From UBA5069 sp964560495 (GTDB taxonomy: Bacteria > Chloroflexota > Anaerolineae > Caldilineales > Caldilineaceae), in assembly GCA_964560495.1 (NCBI GenBank), contig CAZLMM010000021.1:1-64000 (forward strand): 64,000 bases of DNA. The letters are read 5' to 3'. Below the pieces are notes generated by a model, which saw only the letters and a list, made by a program, of their open reading frames with translations, had not been told where the DNA came from and did no database searches. Made by a program: the position numbers and the translations under genes. Below, in pieces: positions 52,243 to 61,940 of this stretch (its first letter is position 1; each line of letters begins with the position of its first letter).

Positions 52243-55200
52243 ATGGCTCCACCCCAGCCAACATCCGCCATGCAGCGGGCGCTCATGTCGCATGAGCGCG
52301 TCTACGCGTTCGCGGGCGGCTGTGCATTCCTTGCACTGCTCTTCTTCACCTTTCTGGTCTCTCCAGCTTGGCGTCCTGTTCGTGTGTCTGCGCAAAGCGC
52401 AAGTGGGTTGCGCATCAGTCAGGTCTATGGCGGCGGCGGCAACAGCGGCGCACCCTACAATGCCGATTTCGTCGAGCTTTTCAACGCCAGTTCGGACCAG
52501 GTTTCGCTGGAAAACTGGCGCGTGGAGTATGCTTCGGCCAGCGGCTCGAACTGGTTGCCAACCGCGCTGAGCGGCGTGATCCAGCCCTACAGCTACTTTC
52601 TCATCCAACAAGATGGCGGCTCGAATGGCGCCCCTTTGCCTGCGCCTGACCTCGTCGGCGCCACAGCCATGTCACGCGAGGAGGGCAAGGTGCGCCTCGT
52701 TGACGGCGCGGGTGGGGTGGTCGATCTCGTTGGGTACGGCGGCGCCAACGAGTTCGAGACATCCCCCACGCCCAAACTCTCCAACGACACCGCGGCCTTG
52801 CGTAACGGCGGCGGCTGCGACGACAACAATAACAACGCCGTAGATTTCGTCATCGGGCAGCCGCTGCCGCGCAACAGCGCTGCACCCTCCAACCCATGCG
52901 CACCGCTGCCAGAGACAGCGACCCCCACTGATACGCCGACGCCCACTGAAACGTCAACGGTCAGTGAGACGTCAATTCCAACCACCACAGTCGAAACAGA
53001 GACGCCTACGCCGACCTCAACTGATACTGAAACGCCATCTGCCACACCTACGCCGACCGAGACGACGCCTGCACAACCGGCGTTGCCCCTCTTCATCAGC
53101 GAGTTTCTGGCGGATCCGAAGGCGGTGGGCGACAGCGANNNNNNNNNNNNNNNNNNNNNNNNNNNNNNNNNNNNNNNNNNNNNNNNNNNNNNNNNNNNNN
53201 NNNNNNNNNNNNNNNNNNNNNNNNNNNNNNNNNNNNNNTGGGGCGGCGGTCTGCGCGTCACCGCCGGCGCCAGCCTGGAACGCGCTGGCTTCGAGGCGGG
53301 TGCGTCCTGGGTTGCGGCGACGAGCGTCTGGCCCGGTTCGGCTGGCGACAAGGGCAGCCCCGGCGCAGCCTTCGCTGGCTCGCCCGACCCGGCCACATTG
53401 ACCCCCACGCCTACTCCAACGGCGACGGATTCTGCGTCGCCCGGCCCGGCGCTGCCCCTCTTCATCAGCGAGTTTCTGGCGGATCCGAAGGCGGTGGGCG
53501 ACAGCGACGGCGAGTGGGTCGAGTTGTTCAATCCCAACGCCGAGACGGTCAACCTGCGAGGCTGGCGACTGGCCGACCTGGGAACGGACAATCACGCCAT
53601 CGCCGCCGACGTGTTCATCCCGCCGGGCGGCTACGTCGTGCTGGCGCGCAACGGCGACCCGACGGTCAACGGTGGCGTCAACGCCGCCTATGTCTATACG
53701 GGAATCAGTCTGGCGAATGGCGACGACGAACTGCTGCTCATTGCGCCCGATGGAACGGAGATGGATCGCGTCGTATGGGGCGGCGGTCTGCGCGTCACCG
53801 CCGGCGCCAGCCTGGAACGCGCTGGCTTCGCCGTCAACTCCGGCTGGCAAACGGCCACGCAACCCTGGCTTGGTTCAGCAGGAGACGTGGGCAGTCCTGG
53901 CGGGCCGGCGACTCCGCCCTCAGCGGCAACAGCTACCCCCACAACGGTTGCGCCCGGCGCAAGCTGGCCGCTTGCGCCGGTGGAGAGTCAATTGCAGATC
54001 GACGAGGTTGCGCCCAATGGCAGCAATGAGGAATACATTGCGCTGGTCAATGTGGGGAAAACGCCCCTTGCGCTGGATGGCTATCTCGTTGGCGACGCCC
54101 AACGCCCTGGCCTCAGCGAAGGGATGTATGCGCTGCCTGGCGGCGTCGTACTGGGGGCCGACACGCTCTTTGTCATTGCCCGCAACGGCGCCGGCTTCCG
54201 CGAGCGTTGGCAACGCGCAGCCGATGCGCAGATCGAACCGACTGATCCTGCCGTCCCCACGCTGGAACGCCGCGCTGACCTCGCTAACGGAGCGCTCGCC
54301 CTTGCGGACGGCGGCGATGAGGTCGTGCTTTTGAACGCCGCCGGCGAGTTGGTAGACGCCCTTGCCTATGACAATGGCGATTTTGCTGGCTTGGGATTGA
54401 CCCAGGCTTTGCCCCTTGCCAGCAACGCCTCATTGCAGCGTGTTCCCGGCGCATTTTTCCCGGCAGTAAGCGACCTGCGCCACCGTTTCCTGTCGGGTCC
54501 GCCGTCCCCTTTTGTCTCGGTCAGCTTGCCAACGCCGCTTGACATCCCTTTACCTCAACTCGACCAGGGTCTGCTGGCTGTCTGGGGGTCCTTGGGCGGT
54601 CACAGCAACTTCAGCCCTGGTTACGGCGCGCCGCCGCACTACACGCTCGCCGCCGCCGCAACGCATGGTCTCGATTTCGTAGCCCTAGCCGATCCTCAAC
54701 CCCACGATTGGCTGCCCGTTGCGCCGCCGCTGACTCTGCTGCCGGCATGGACATGGTATGGCGGAGACGACCGGGCTGTGGTCTATAGTGACCACTGGGC
54801 CGATCTGCTCGACCGCGCCAGCCTCACCGATTTTCTTGCGGCAGGTGGGTATACAGCCCAGTGGCAAGGCGACGAAGCATTTGGCTCACCCAATATCGTG
54901 GCGCTTGCCGCCGACCGGGTGAGCGCGCCGGAAAACCTGTCTTCGCTCTATGCAAGCTGGATCGAGGTGGGCGCAGCCTTGTTGCCAGCCGGCAATGCTG
55001 AGCCGCCGCTGCCGGATCGAGCGCCGCCTGCGCCGGCGTACACCGGGCTGGCTGTTGCGACGGTCGATGCAGGCGGGGTGCGCGAGGCTTTGTCCGCGCG
55101 TCGCGGTTGGCTTACCAATTCGCCTGGACTATGGCTGACGCTGCGCGCTGAGCAAGATGGAAGCCACGCCTGGATGGGCAATTCTATGACGCCAGGAAAC

Positions 55201-56562
55201 GACGTGACCCTACACGTTCATTACGGCGACCGCAGCGGCGAAACAGCCGGTCTCGCCATTTGGCAGAATGATCGCCCGGTGCGCCAACTGGACACGCCCA
55301 CACCCGATGGACGCTGGTCGGTGGCGCTGCCCGCTGCGCCCGGCAGCCTGCTCTTTGCCGTTGCGGCGCAAATGGATGGCGGATTTGCGGTGACTGCGCC
55401 GTTGTTGGTGCTGCCGGGGGCTGGAGGGAATGTGTTGATCAATGAGGTTCTGCCATCCGCCTGGAGCGACCTGAATGGCGATGGCGACATCGACGGCGAC
55501 GATGAATTCATCGAACTGTACAATCCGGGCGACGATCCGGTGTCGCTCGTCGGTTGGCAGGTGGCAGATCAAGGGGAAGATGGCGGTGTGGGCAAACATT
55601 TTACTTTTGGTTCAGGGCGCTTCGTCACTGGGCGAGGTTTTCTTAAACTTTGGCGCAAAGACACGCGACTTAACCTGAACAATGATGGTGATGCACTCTT
55701 TTTGTTGCGGCCAGACGGCAGCCAGGCTGATTCGATCTCTTGGGAAAAGGCCCCGGGCGGCGGTCTTTCGATTGCCCGCCTGCCCGACGGCGGTGATTGG
55801 CAGAGCGAGGGCGACCCGACGCCGGGGCAGCCCAATCGGCGCGGCGAGCCGCTGACCTGGCCCTTTCCTGATCCGACGCCGCTGCCTTCGTCGCCACCAT
55901 CGGATAGCGATGACGACGAAGAAACTCGCCTTGATCTGGGCGAGGGTCAGGCTGGCGGCTCGCCTGGGTCAGTGGCCTTTGCCAAACGCTGGGGATTGGA
56001 AGTGTGGGTGGAATTTCGGGCGCAGGTGGTGGCGCCGCCGGGGTTGTTCAACGACACCATCTATGTGGCCGACCCTGCCGGCGGCGCGCTGGCAGGCATC
56101 GGCGTCAATGTCTTCTTGTGGCGCGGCGACTTTCCGCCGCTGGAAGAAGGCGACTGGGTGATCGTGCGTGGGGTGCTCAGGTCTTTCCGCGGCGAGATGG
56201 AAGTGCAGATGGACGCGCCCGAACAAATTTGGCGGATTGGGCCCGGAGAGCCGCTTGCGCCGCTGCCTGTGACTGTCGGCGACATTGGAGAGAAGTTGGA
56301 AGGCCGGCTGGTGACATTTGAGGGCGTGGTGAGCGGCTACCAGGGCGACAGCATCTTCCTCAGCGACCCGGACAACCCGGACGCGCCGGCTGTCCGGGTC
56401 ACGGTGCGCAGCAGCCTGGGCTGGCGGCGTCCTTACGTGGTGGAAGGAGATCGCTGGCGCGTCACGGGCGTGGTGAGCCAGTTTGCCCGCGAAGCGCCCT
56501 GGAACGGGGGATATCGGGTGCTGGTGCGCTACGAGGGCGCTGATCTGGCGCGGGTGCAATAG
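52243..56562 (+). CDS. Giant secreted lamin-tail-domain protein (contains assembly gap)
   Basis: The predicted 1,439-residue protein starts with a signal-anchor-like segment (CAFLALLFFTFLVSPAW). Lamin-tail domains (LTD) follow: one at about 56-180 (RISQVYGGGGNSGAPYNADFVELFN), one broken by the N run, one full copy at about 405-545, one at about 580-725 and one near 1062-1170 (NVLINEVLPSAWSDLNGDGDIDG). Pro/Thr-rich linkers separate the first ones. Residues about 770-960 look like a degenerate PHP/CehA-type domain (WGSLGGHSNFSPGYG, THGLDFVALADPQPHDW). Two OB-fold-like segments end the protein (about 1248-1438). LTDs occur in secreted nucleases and adhesins. No catalytic nuclease is seen. The real length depends on the gap. 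Confidence 0.85.
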   Translation: MAPPQPTSAMQRALMSHERVYAFAGGCAFLALLFFTFLVSPAWRPVRVSAQSASGLRISQVYGGGGNSGAPYNADFVELFNASSDQVSLENWRVEYASASGSNWLPTALSGVIQPYSYFLIQQDGGSNGAPLPAPDLVGATAMSREEGKVRLVDGAGGVVDLVGYGGANEFETSPTPKLSNDTAALRNGGGCDDNNNNAVDFVIGQPLPRNSAAPSNPCAPLPETATPTDTPTPTETSTVSETSIPTTTVETETPTPTSTDTETPSATPTPTETTPAQPALPLFISEFLADPKAVGDSXXXXXXXXXXXXXXXXXXXXXXXXXXXXXXXXXXWGGGLRVTAGASLERAGFEAGASWVAATSVWPGSAGDKGSPGAAFAGSPDPATLTPTPTPTATDSASPGPALPLFISEFLADPKAVGDSDGEWVELFNPNAETVNLRGWRLADLGTDNHAIAADVFIPPGGYVVLARNGDPTVNGGVNAAYVYTGISLANGDDELLLIAPDGTEMDRVVWGGGLRVTAGASLERAGFAVNSGWQTATQPWLGSAGDVGSPGGPATPPSAATATPTTVAPGASWPLAPVESQLQIDEVAPNGSNEEYIALVNVGKTPLALDGYLVGDAQRPGLSEGMYALPGGVVLGADTLFVIARNGAGFRERWQRAADAQIEPTDPAVPTLERRADLANGALALADGGDEVVLLNAAGELVDALAYDNGDFAGLGLTQALPLASNASLQRVPGAFFPAVSDLRHRFLSGPPSPFVSVSLPTPLDIPLPQLDQGLLAVWGSLGGHSNFSPGYGAPPHYTLAAAATHGLDFVALADPQPHDWLPVAPPLTLLPAWTWYGGDDRAVVYSDHWADLLDRASLTDFLAAGGYTAQWQGDEAFGSPNIVALAADRVSAPENLSSLYASWIEVGAALLPAGNAEPPLPDRAPPAPAYTGLAVATVDAGGVREALSARRGWLTNSPGLWLTLRAEQDGSHAWMGNSMTPGNDVTLHVHYGDRSGETAGLAIWQNDRPVRQLDTPTPDGRWSVALPAAPGSLLFAVAAQMDGGFAVTAPLLVLPGAGGNVLINEVLPSAWSDLNGDGDIDGDDEFIELYNPGDDPVSLVGWQVADQGEDGGVGKHFTFGSGRFVTGRGFLKLWRKDTRLNLNNDGDALFLLRPDGSQADSISWEKAPGGGLSIARLPDGGDWQSEGDPTPGQPNRRGEPLTWPFPDPTPLPSSPPSDSDDDEETRLDLGEGQAGGSPGSVAFAKRWGLEVWVEFRAQVVAPPGLFNDTIYVADPAGGALAGIGVNVFLWRGDFPPLEEGDWVIVRGVLRSFRGEMEVQMDAPEQIWRIGPGEPLAPLPVTVGDIGEKLEGRLVTFEGVVSGYQGDSIFLSDPDNPDAPAVRVTVRSSLGWRRPYVVEGDRWRVTGVVSQFAREAPWNGGYRVLVRYEGADLARVQ
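53081..53830 (+). repeat. Near-identical LTD-coding tandem repeat spanning the N gap
   Basis: The sequence at 53081-53138 (TTGCCCCTCTTCATCAGCGA onward) recurs at 53450-53507, and 53239-53292 recurs at 53776-53829, both essentially without change. Thus two LTD units of about 370 bp are nearly identical. The N run falls exactly between the two matching ends of the first unit. From the complete unit the missing part would be about 268 nt if nothing else is lost. Confidence 0.85.
53139..53238. other. Assembly gap, 100 N
   Basis: Exactly 100 N mark a scaffold join of unknown size. The gap lies within a tandem LTD repeat, a typical place for assembly collapse. Since 100 and the expected 268 both leave remainder 1 on division by three, the reading frame stays open across it. 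Confidence 0.99.
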
Positions 56563-56565
56563 TTC

Positions 56566-58512
56566 TTACACATCCAGCCGCGCCTGGTTGGCGTGGGTTT
56601 GGATGAAGCGGCGGCGTGGGGGCACGTTGCTGCCCATGAGCATGTCGAAGGTGCGGTCGGCCTCGGCTGCATCGTCGATGCTCACCTGGAGCATAGTGCG
56701 GTTCTCTGGATTCATGGTGGTTTCCCACAATTGCTCCTCATTCATCTCGCCTAGACCTTTGTAACGCTGCTCAATTCTTACATTGTCATCGCCAAATTGC
56801 TTGCGCAGGGTTTCCAACGATTTATCGTCATAGACGTATTCGGTGGCTTTCTTGCTCTTACCGTTCTCGCTGCGCGTCACCGCCACCCGATAGAGAGGGG
56901 GTTGCGCGATGAAGAGATTGCCGTTGGCGACCAGCGGCTCCATGTAGCGGAAGAAGAAAGTGAGCAGCAGTGTGCGGATGTGCGCGCCGTCCACGTCGGC
57001 GTCGGTCATCAAGCAAACTTTGTGATAACGCAGCCCGCCCAGGTCGAAGTTCTCGCCAATGTTGGTGCCCAAGGCGGTGATGAGCGCCTGAATCTCTTTG
57101 TTGCCCAGCGCCTTGTCCAGGCTGGTCTTTTCGATGTTGAGGATTTTGCCGCGTAGGGGTAGGATCGCCTGGAAGCGGCGGTCGCGGCCTTGCTTGGCCG
57201 TGCCGCCGGCGCTGTCACCCTCGACGATGTAGATTTCTGACTCCTTGGGGTCGCGGCTGGAACAATCGGCTAGTTTGCCCGGCAGGGTCAGGCTTTCCAG
57301 CGCACTCTTGCGATAGACCAGGTCGCGCGCCTGTTTGGCCGCTTCGCGGGCGCGGTAGGCGGTGCGGCACTTCTCGAAGATCGCTTTGGCCTCGCGCGGG
57401 TTTTCCTCCATCCACTTGCCCATGGCTTCGGCGATGGCGGTCTCTACATGATAACGCACCTCGTTGTTGAGCAACTTGAGCTTGTTTTGCCCCTCGAATT
57501 GGGGCTCCAGCACTTTGACGCTGACGATGGCCGTCATGCCTTGACGTGTGTCTTCGCCGGTGAAGTTTTGCTCACTCTCTTTGAGTATCCCCTGTTTGCG
57601 CGACCAGTCGTTGATTGTGCGCGTGATGGCTGTGCGCAGGCCGGTAAGGTGCGAACCGCCATCGGGTGTGTTGATGGTGTTGGCAAAAGCAAAGACCGAT
57701 TCAGAGTAGCCATCGGTGTATTGAATGGCCGCTTCCACATGAGTCGTCTCCACATCCATGTCGATGTAGACCGGCGTGTGGAGCGTCTCACGGTTGCGGT
57801 TGAGATAGCGCACAAAGGATTTGACGCCGCCCTCGAAATGGAAATTTGTCTCGCGCGCCAGTTCTGTGCGTTCGTCGATGAACTGAATGTCGATGCCCCG
57901 CGTCAAAAATGCCATCTCACGCAGGCGGGTGGCCAATGTCTCGAAGCTGTATTCCAGCACCTGAAAGATGGTGTCGTCACGCAGAAAGGTCTGAATCGTG
58001 CCAGTTTCGTTGGGATCGCACACGCCAATCACCTCCACCCCGGTGACCGGGACGCCCCGCTCGAAACGTTGGCGGTAGAGCTTGCCGTTGCGCTTGACTT
58101 TGGTCTCCATCCAGGTGCTGAGCGCGTTGACCGCGCTGACGCCCACGCCGTGTAGACCGCCGGAGACTTTGTAGCCGCCGCCGCCAAACTTGCCGCCGGC
58201 GTGGAGCTTGGTCATCACCACCGTCACGGCAGGCAGGCCAGTCTGCTTTTGGATGTCAACCGGGATGCCGGCGCCGTTGTCTTCTACGGTGACGCTCTCA
58301 TCTTTGTGAATGACAATGCGAATCTTGTCGCATCGTCCCTGCATGGCCTCGTCGATGGAGTTATCCACCACTTCATAGACCATGTGATGGAGCGCCTTGG
58401 CGTCTGTCCCGCCGATATACATGCCAGGGCGGCGACGGACGGCTTCCAGCCCTTCCAACACCTGAATCTGATCCGCCCCATAGACAAAATCTGTATTTCG
58501 TTCAGCAGCCAC
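56566..58512 (-). CDS. gyrB: DNA gyrase subunit B
   Basis: The 648-residue protein has the GHKL ATPase domain (EVVDNSIDEAMQG, DNGAGIP, GGLHGVGVSAVNALS), the transducer domain, the Toprim domain (EGDSAGGTAKQGRDRRFQAILPLRGKILNIEK and DADVDGAHIRTLLLTFFFR) and the short GyrB C-terminal region ending YKGLGEMNEEQLWETTMNPENRT. The QAILPLRGKILN wording favours GyrB over ParE. The start is GTG at 58512 with GGAGGAA just before. It pairs with GyrA, which is not in the window, to introduce negative supercoils. It converges with the lamin-tail gene with a 3-nt gap. Confidence 0.96.
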   Translation of the reverse strand: MAAERNTDFVYGADQIQVLEGLEAVRRRPGMYIGGTDAKALHHMVYEVVDNSIDEAMQGRCDKIRIVIHKDESVTVEDNGAGIPVDIQKQTGLPAVTVVMTKLHAGGKFGGGGYKVSGGLHGVGVSAVNALSTWMETKVKRNGKLYRQRFERGVPVTGVEVIGVCDPNETGTIQTFLRDDTIFQVLEYSFETLATRLREMAFLTRGIDIQFIDERTELARETNFHFEGGVKSFVRYLNRNRETLHTPVYIDMDVETTHVEAAIQYTDGYSESVFAFANTINTPDGGSHLTGLRTAITRTINDWSRKQGILKESEQNFTGEDTRQGMTAIVSVKVLEPQFEGQNKLKLLNNEVRYHVETAIAEAMGKWMEENPREAKAIFEKCRTAYRAREAAKQARDLVYRKSALESLTLPGKLADCSSRDPKESEIYIVEGDSAGGTAKQGRDRRFQAILPLRGKILNIEKTSLDKALGNKEIQALITALGTNIGENFDLGGLRYHKVCLMTDADVDGAHIRTLLLTFFFRYMEPLVANGNLFIAQPPLYRVAVTRSENGKSKKATEYVYDDKSLETLRKQFGDDNVRIEQRYKGLGEMNEEQLWETTMNPENRTMLQVSIDDAAEADRTFDMLMGSNVPPRRRFIQTHANQARLDV

Positions 58513-58535
58513 GATTTCCTCCAGATACGTTCAAA

Positions 58536-59522
58536 TCAAGCAACAATGTCGCCCATCACCGACGCGCCCTGTTCAGCCAAGACACGGGTGCGGTAAAAAA
58601 CCAGCAGCGCCATGGAGAGGCCGACGCCTACGTAAGCGTCCAGGAAGATCGCCGCCAGCGTTCCGAATGGTTCATACGTTGCCACTCGCGCCAGGAGCAG
58701 ACCCATGCCGGCAAAGATCACGTTGATGAGCACAGCAAACCCCAGCACACTCCAAAAGGAACGACGCACCAGGTGCAAGCTGCGGGCGACAGCGGCCCAA
58801 ACACCCAGGTCATCTAGTATGATGGCCGGCGTCACAAAATAGAGAAACAGAAACAAAACCAGGGTGGTCAACCCCAGAAACGAAGCGAGTCCAAGACCGA
58901 GAGCAGGGGCGACCAGGGCCAGCAGGCTGGCAAAAATACTGGCCGGCGCATAGACGGCCAAGATCAGCGCCAAGGTCATGGCGATGAAGCCGACGACGCG
59001 CAGCCAGTGTCGGAGGCTGGCCCACAGAAATGACGCAGGGGTAGCCGGCTTGGGCGCAGCGCCCATGGGCAGCACGCTCGCCAGCAGGCTGAGATAGAAA
59101 ACGCCAATCCAGAGACCGACCAGGCTCAGCCCCACCCACAACAAGAAGGCGACCAGGCCATTGGAGATGGGCCATATCCTGTCGCTCGCAGGCAATCCAG
59201 CGGTTGTCATCAGGCTGGGCACATGAAACAAGACCAAGCTGACAAGCCCATCCCATAGATTCGACGTCGCCCCCAAGGATGTCAGGCCATCGGCCATGGT
59301 TGCCGACATTTCGGTCATTTCCACAGGCAGAGCCGCCAAAGCCGACGCATCGCGGTAGAAAGCGGCCAGCCGGTCAAAAAGAGGTGCGACGCTCAAGCGG
59401 GGCGCCAACCACAAGAAGAGATCCAACGCCACAGGAATGATGAGCAACCACAATTTGCTGCCTACGAACCGATACCCAGCCGAGAGACTATCGATGATGC
59501 CCAAGATTAGACCTCGCTCCAC
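58536..59522 (-). CDS. Hypothetical multi-pass membrane protein
   Basis: The 328-residue protein has about six predicted membrane helices, with long hydrophobic runs at GSKLWLLIIPVALDLFLW, GLVAFLLWVGLSLVGLWIG, VGFIAMTLALILAV, FLGLTTLVLFLFLYFV and VLGFAVLINVIFAGMG. I recognise no family with certainty; it somewhat resembles uncharacterised YIP1/DUF-type integral proteins of Chloroflexi. The listed start is GTG; a TTG six codons later, with GAGG upstream, is an alternative. It lies 23 nt upstream of gyrB on the same strand and may share its transcript. Confidence 0.72.
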   Translation of the reverse strand: MERGLILGIIDSLSAGYRFVGSKLWLLIIPVALDLFLWLAPRLSVAPLFDRLAAFYRDASALAALPVEMTEMSATMADGLTSLGATSNLWDGLVSLVLFHVPSLMTTAGLPASDRIWPISNGLVAFLLWVGLSLVGLWIGVFYLSLLASVLPMGAAPKPATPASFLWASLRHWLRVVGFIAMTLALILAVYAPASIFASLLALVAPALGLGLASFLGLTTLVLFLFLYFVTPAIILDDLGVWAAVARSLHLVRRSFWSVLGFAVLINVIFAGMGLLLARVATYEPFGTLAAIFLDAYVGVGLSMALLVFYRTRVLAEQGASVMGDIVA

Positions 59523-59647
59523 CCTTTTACATTGTCTCTCATTTTACCATACAAACGTGGGAAACCGAAGTTGCGCACCCTGAAAAGCGGAACAAACGTT
59601 CGGACTTTTCCATCAGCGCGGCTTGGGTGATTTCTTCCTGCGACCGC

Positions 59648-59653
59648 TATAAT
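59648..59653 (+). promoter_or_regulatory. Candidate -10 box of the MFS gene
   Basis: A perfect TATAAT lies about 100 nt above the MFS start. A possible -35, TTGGGT at 59623-59628, is 19 nt away, longer than ideal. Just downstream a small inverted repeat TACGC-ATA-GCGTA might be an operator. Confidence 0.35.
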
Positions 59654-59753
59654 CCTATGGAAATGCTTACGCATAGCGTAGTTCGCCTGAACGAACCGTG
59701 ACCGGAGTAGTCATCATCGAACGGACGGCGCAACAGAATGGTAAGTGAAGCGT

Positions 59754-61106
59754 ATGAGCGTGTTTCTACAAGCTCGCAGCCGAGCTATGATGCGTTGGCT
59801 GCTACGAGTCGATCAGCCAGTGGCGGAACGCAGCGACGATGAGTTGGTCGCAGAGGCGCGGGTTAACTATCGTTGGAATTTCAACGTTAATGTTCTTGAC
59901 GGCGCGTTCTTTTGGTTTGGGCTGAGTTTCATCTCGGCCACCACGATCCTGCCCCTGTTCGTGAGTAAGTTAACCACGAACACCTTCTGGATCGCCCTGT
60001 TGGCAGTCTTGGGTACAGCAGCCTGGTATCTGCCTCAGTTATTCACGGCCAGCGTCACTGAGCTTTTGGCGCGAAAAAAGCCGGTGGCCGTCAATCTGGG
60101 TTTTTTCACAGAACGCTTGCCCCTCTGGTTGCTGCCGATTTCGGCGCTGATTGCGCCCACCTACCCCGTTGCCGCGTTGTTGCTTTTCTTTTTCGCCTAC
60201 GCCTGGCACGGTTTGGGCGCCGGCGCGGTTGCGCCAGCCTGGGCCGACATGATCGCCAGTTGTTTCCCGGTGGAGCGGCGGGGCTGGTTTTTCGGCTTTA
60301 CATCGTTCCTGGGCACTGGATTGGGCGTGGCCGGTGCGGCGTTCAGCGGTTGGCTGCTGACCGCCTATCCCTATCCGCTCAATTTCGCTTTTGCCTTTAC
60401 ATTGGCGGCTCTCACCATCACCATCAGTTGGTTCTTCCTGGCCATGACGCGTGAACCTGTACGTCCTGTCCCCGAAAAGGCCAAAGAGTTCGCCCGTATG
60501 CCGTTGCGCAAGATCAGAGCCATCATGCGCAGCGATCCCAATTTCCGCGGATTCCTCTGGTCCAGGCTGTTGACCAATATCGGGCGCATGGGCACCGGTT
60601 TTCTGACTGTTGCAGCAATCCAGATGTGGGGGGTGTCCGACGCCACCGTGGGCTTTTTCACTGCTGCGCTGCTTCTCGGTCAGACCGGAGGCAATCTGCT
60701 GGCGGGTGTGGTGGCTGATCGCCGCGGACATAAGCTGAGCCTGGAAATCGGCCAGGCAACTGCCGTCGTTGCATTTTCCCTGGCCTGGCTGGCGGAAGGG
60801 GCAGATTGGTACTACGCAGTCTTTTTACTGGTTGGGGCAGCCCAGGGTGTTGCGATTGTGTCGGGCGTATTGGGGGTCATGGAATTCTCATCTCCAGAAC
60901 ATCGGCCCACATACGTCGGCCTGGGCAACACCATCTCGGGCGTCGGCAGCGTCATTGCGCCGCTCATCGGCGGTCTTTTGGCGGCCTTCAGCTATGATTG
61001 GCTCTTTGTCATGTCTGCGGCAGTCAGCGGGGTCGCGTTGATCGTGCTTCACTTTGGCGTCCGTGAACCACGCCATCTTGAGGAGTTCCCAGAGCTTGTG
61101 GCATAA
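59754..61106 (+). CDS. MFS transporter
   Basis: The protein of about 450 residues has 12 predicted membrane helices and the MFS fold. After a 50-residue cytosolic head comes NVLDGAFFWFGLSFISATTILPLFVSKL. The loop motif after helix 2 appears as TELLARKKPVAVN, and the second half has GVVADRRGHKLSLEIGQ, a good copy of the GxxxDRxGxR motif. It resembles the MFS_1 subgroup common in Chloroflexi genomes with no known substrate. I use the ATG at 59754; a GTG at 59745 is possible. It converges with the nitroreductase gene with a 2-nt gap. Confidence 0.88.
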   Translation: MSVFLQARSRAMMRWLLRVDQPVAERSDDELVAEARVNYRWNFNVNVLDGAFFWFGLSFISATTILPLFVSKLTTNTFWIALLAVLGTAAWYLPQLFTASVTELLARKKPVAVNLGFFTERLPLWLLPISALIAPTYPVAALLLFFFAYAWHGLGAGAVAPAWADMIASCFPVERRGWFFGFTSFLGTGLGVAGAAFSGWLLTAYPYPLNFAFAFTLAALTITISWFFLAMTREPVRPVPEKAKEFARMPLRKIRAIMRSDPNFRGFLWSRLLTNIGRMGTGFLTVAAIQMWGVSDATVGFFTAALLLGQTGGNLLAGVVADRRGHKLSLEIGQATAVVAFSLAWLAEGADWYYAVFLLVGAAQGVAIVSGVLGVMEFSSPEHRPTYVGLGNTISGVGSVIAPLIGGLLAAFSYDWLFVMSAAVSGVALIVLHFGVREPRHLEEFPELVA

Positions 61107-61108
61107 GC

Positions 61109-61777
61109 CTAATCAATGAAAGTGGCGATTTCGCCCAACGTCTTCTTGGTGATGGGCGGCACGCCGGCGCCTGGCGCTGGATAGCCAGTGACCACCAACA
61201 CGAAAGGTCGCTCGTGGGGAGGTCTTCCCAGGAGTGTGTTGAGGAAGCGCATGGGGCTGGGCGTGTGGGTCAGCGTCGCCAGCCCGGCGTGGTGCAACGC
61301 AGTGATCAACATGCCGACGGCGATCCCGACCGATTCAGTGGCGTAGTAATGCTTGATGATGCGCCCATCGGGCTGTATGCCATGCGGCTGGACAAAAACA
61401 GCGATGAGATAGGGTGCAATCTCCAGGAAAGGCTTGTTGGCGTCTGTGCCAAGGGGCGCCAGGGCATCCAGCCATTCCTGGGGCGCACGCCGCTCATAGA
61501 ATTCTCGTTCTTCTGCCTCAGCAGCGATGCGAATGCGTCGTTTCAGCTCCGGATCGTTCACCACGACAAAATGCCAGGGCTGCTGGTTGGCGCCATTGGG
61601 TGCAGTGCCTGCTGTCAGGACGCAGGCTTCGATCACCTGACGCGGCGCGGGTCGATCCGAAAAATAGCGCACCGTTCGCCGTCGGCGCATTTCGGCCAGG
61701 AATTCGCTGGCCCGCTCGACCATCTCACTCACAGGATACTCACGATAATCTGTGTAGGGAACGTAGTTGGCTTGCAT
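61109..61777 (-). CDS. Nitroreductase family protein
   Basis: The 222-residue protein matches the FMN-dependent nitroreductase fold: RRRTVRYFSDRPAPRQVIEACVLTAGTAPNGANQQPWHFVVV near the N-terminus, with the Arg and Ser/Asn residues that bind FMN phosphate, and a GIAVGMLITALHHAGLATLTHTPSPM segment. The layout is close to the BluB/iodotyrosine-deiodinase-like branch. It reduces nitro or quinone compounds or acts as a dehalogenase; the substrate is unknown. The gene is alone on the minus strand. Confidence 0.9.
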   Translation of the reverse strand: MQANYVPYTDYREYPVSEMVERASEFLAEMRRRRTVRYFSDRPAPRQVIEACVLTAGTAPNGANQQPWHFVVVNDPELKRRIRIAAEAEEREFYERRAPQEWLDALAPLGTDANKPFLEIAPYLIAVFVQPHGIQPDGRIIKHYYATESVGIAVGMLITALHHAGLATLTHTPSPMRFLNTLLGRPPHERPFVLVVTGYPAPGAGVPPITKKTLGEIATFID

Positions 61778-61940
61778 CTCCGGTGGTCAGCCTCCTGAAA
61801 CCACTCTAACATCAGCGATTCAACCGGAATTCAGGTGGTCGCGTCGCACACGCCGGGGATGGGCGGGACGTGATCTGGCTGAGCACATGCGAGCCTGCCC
61901 GTCTCCGGCGCGTAACCACACAAGACCCGGTTGAGCCACA

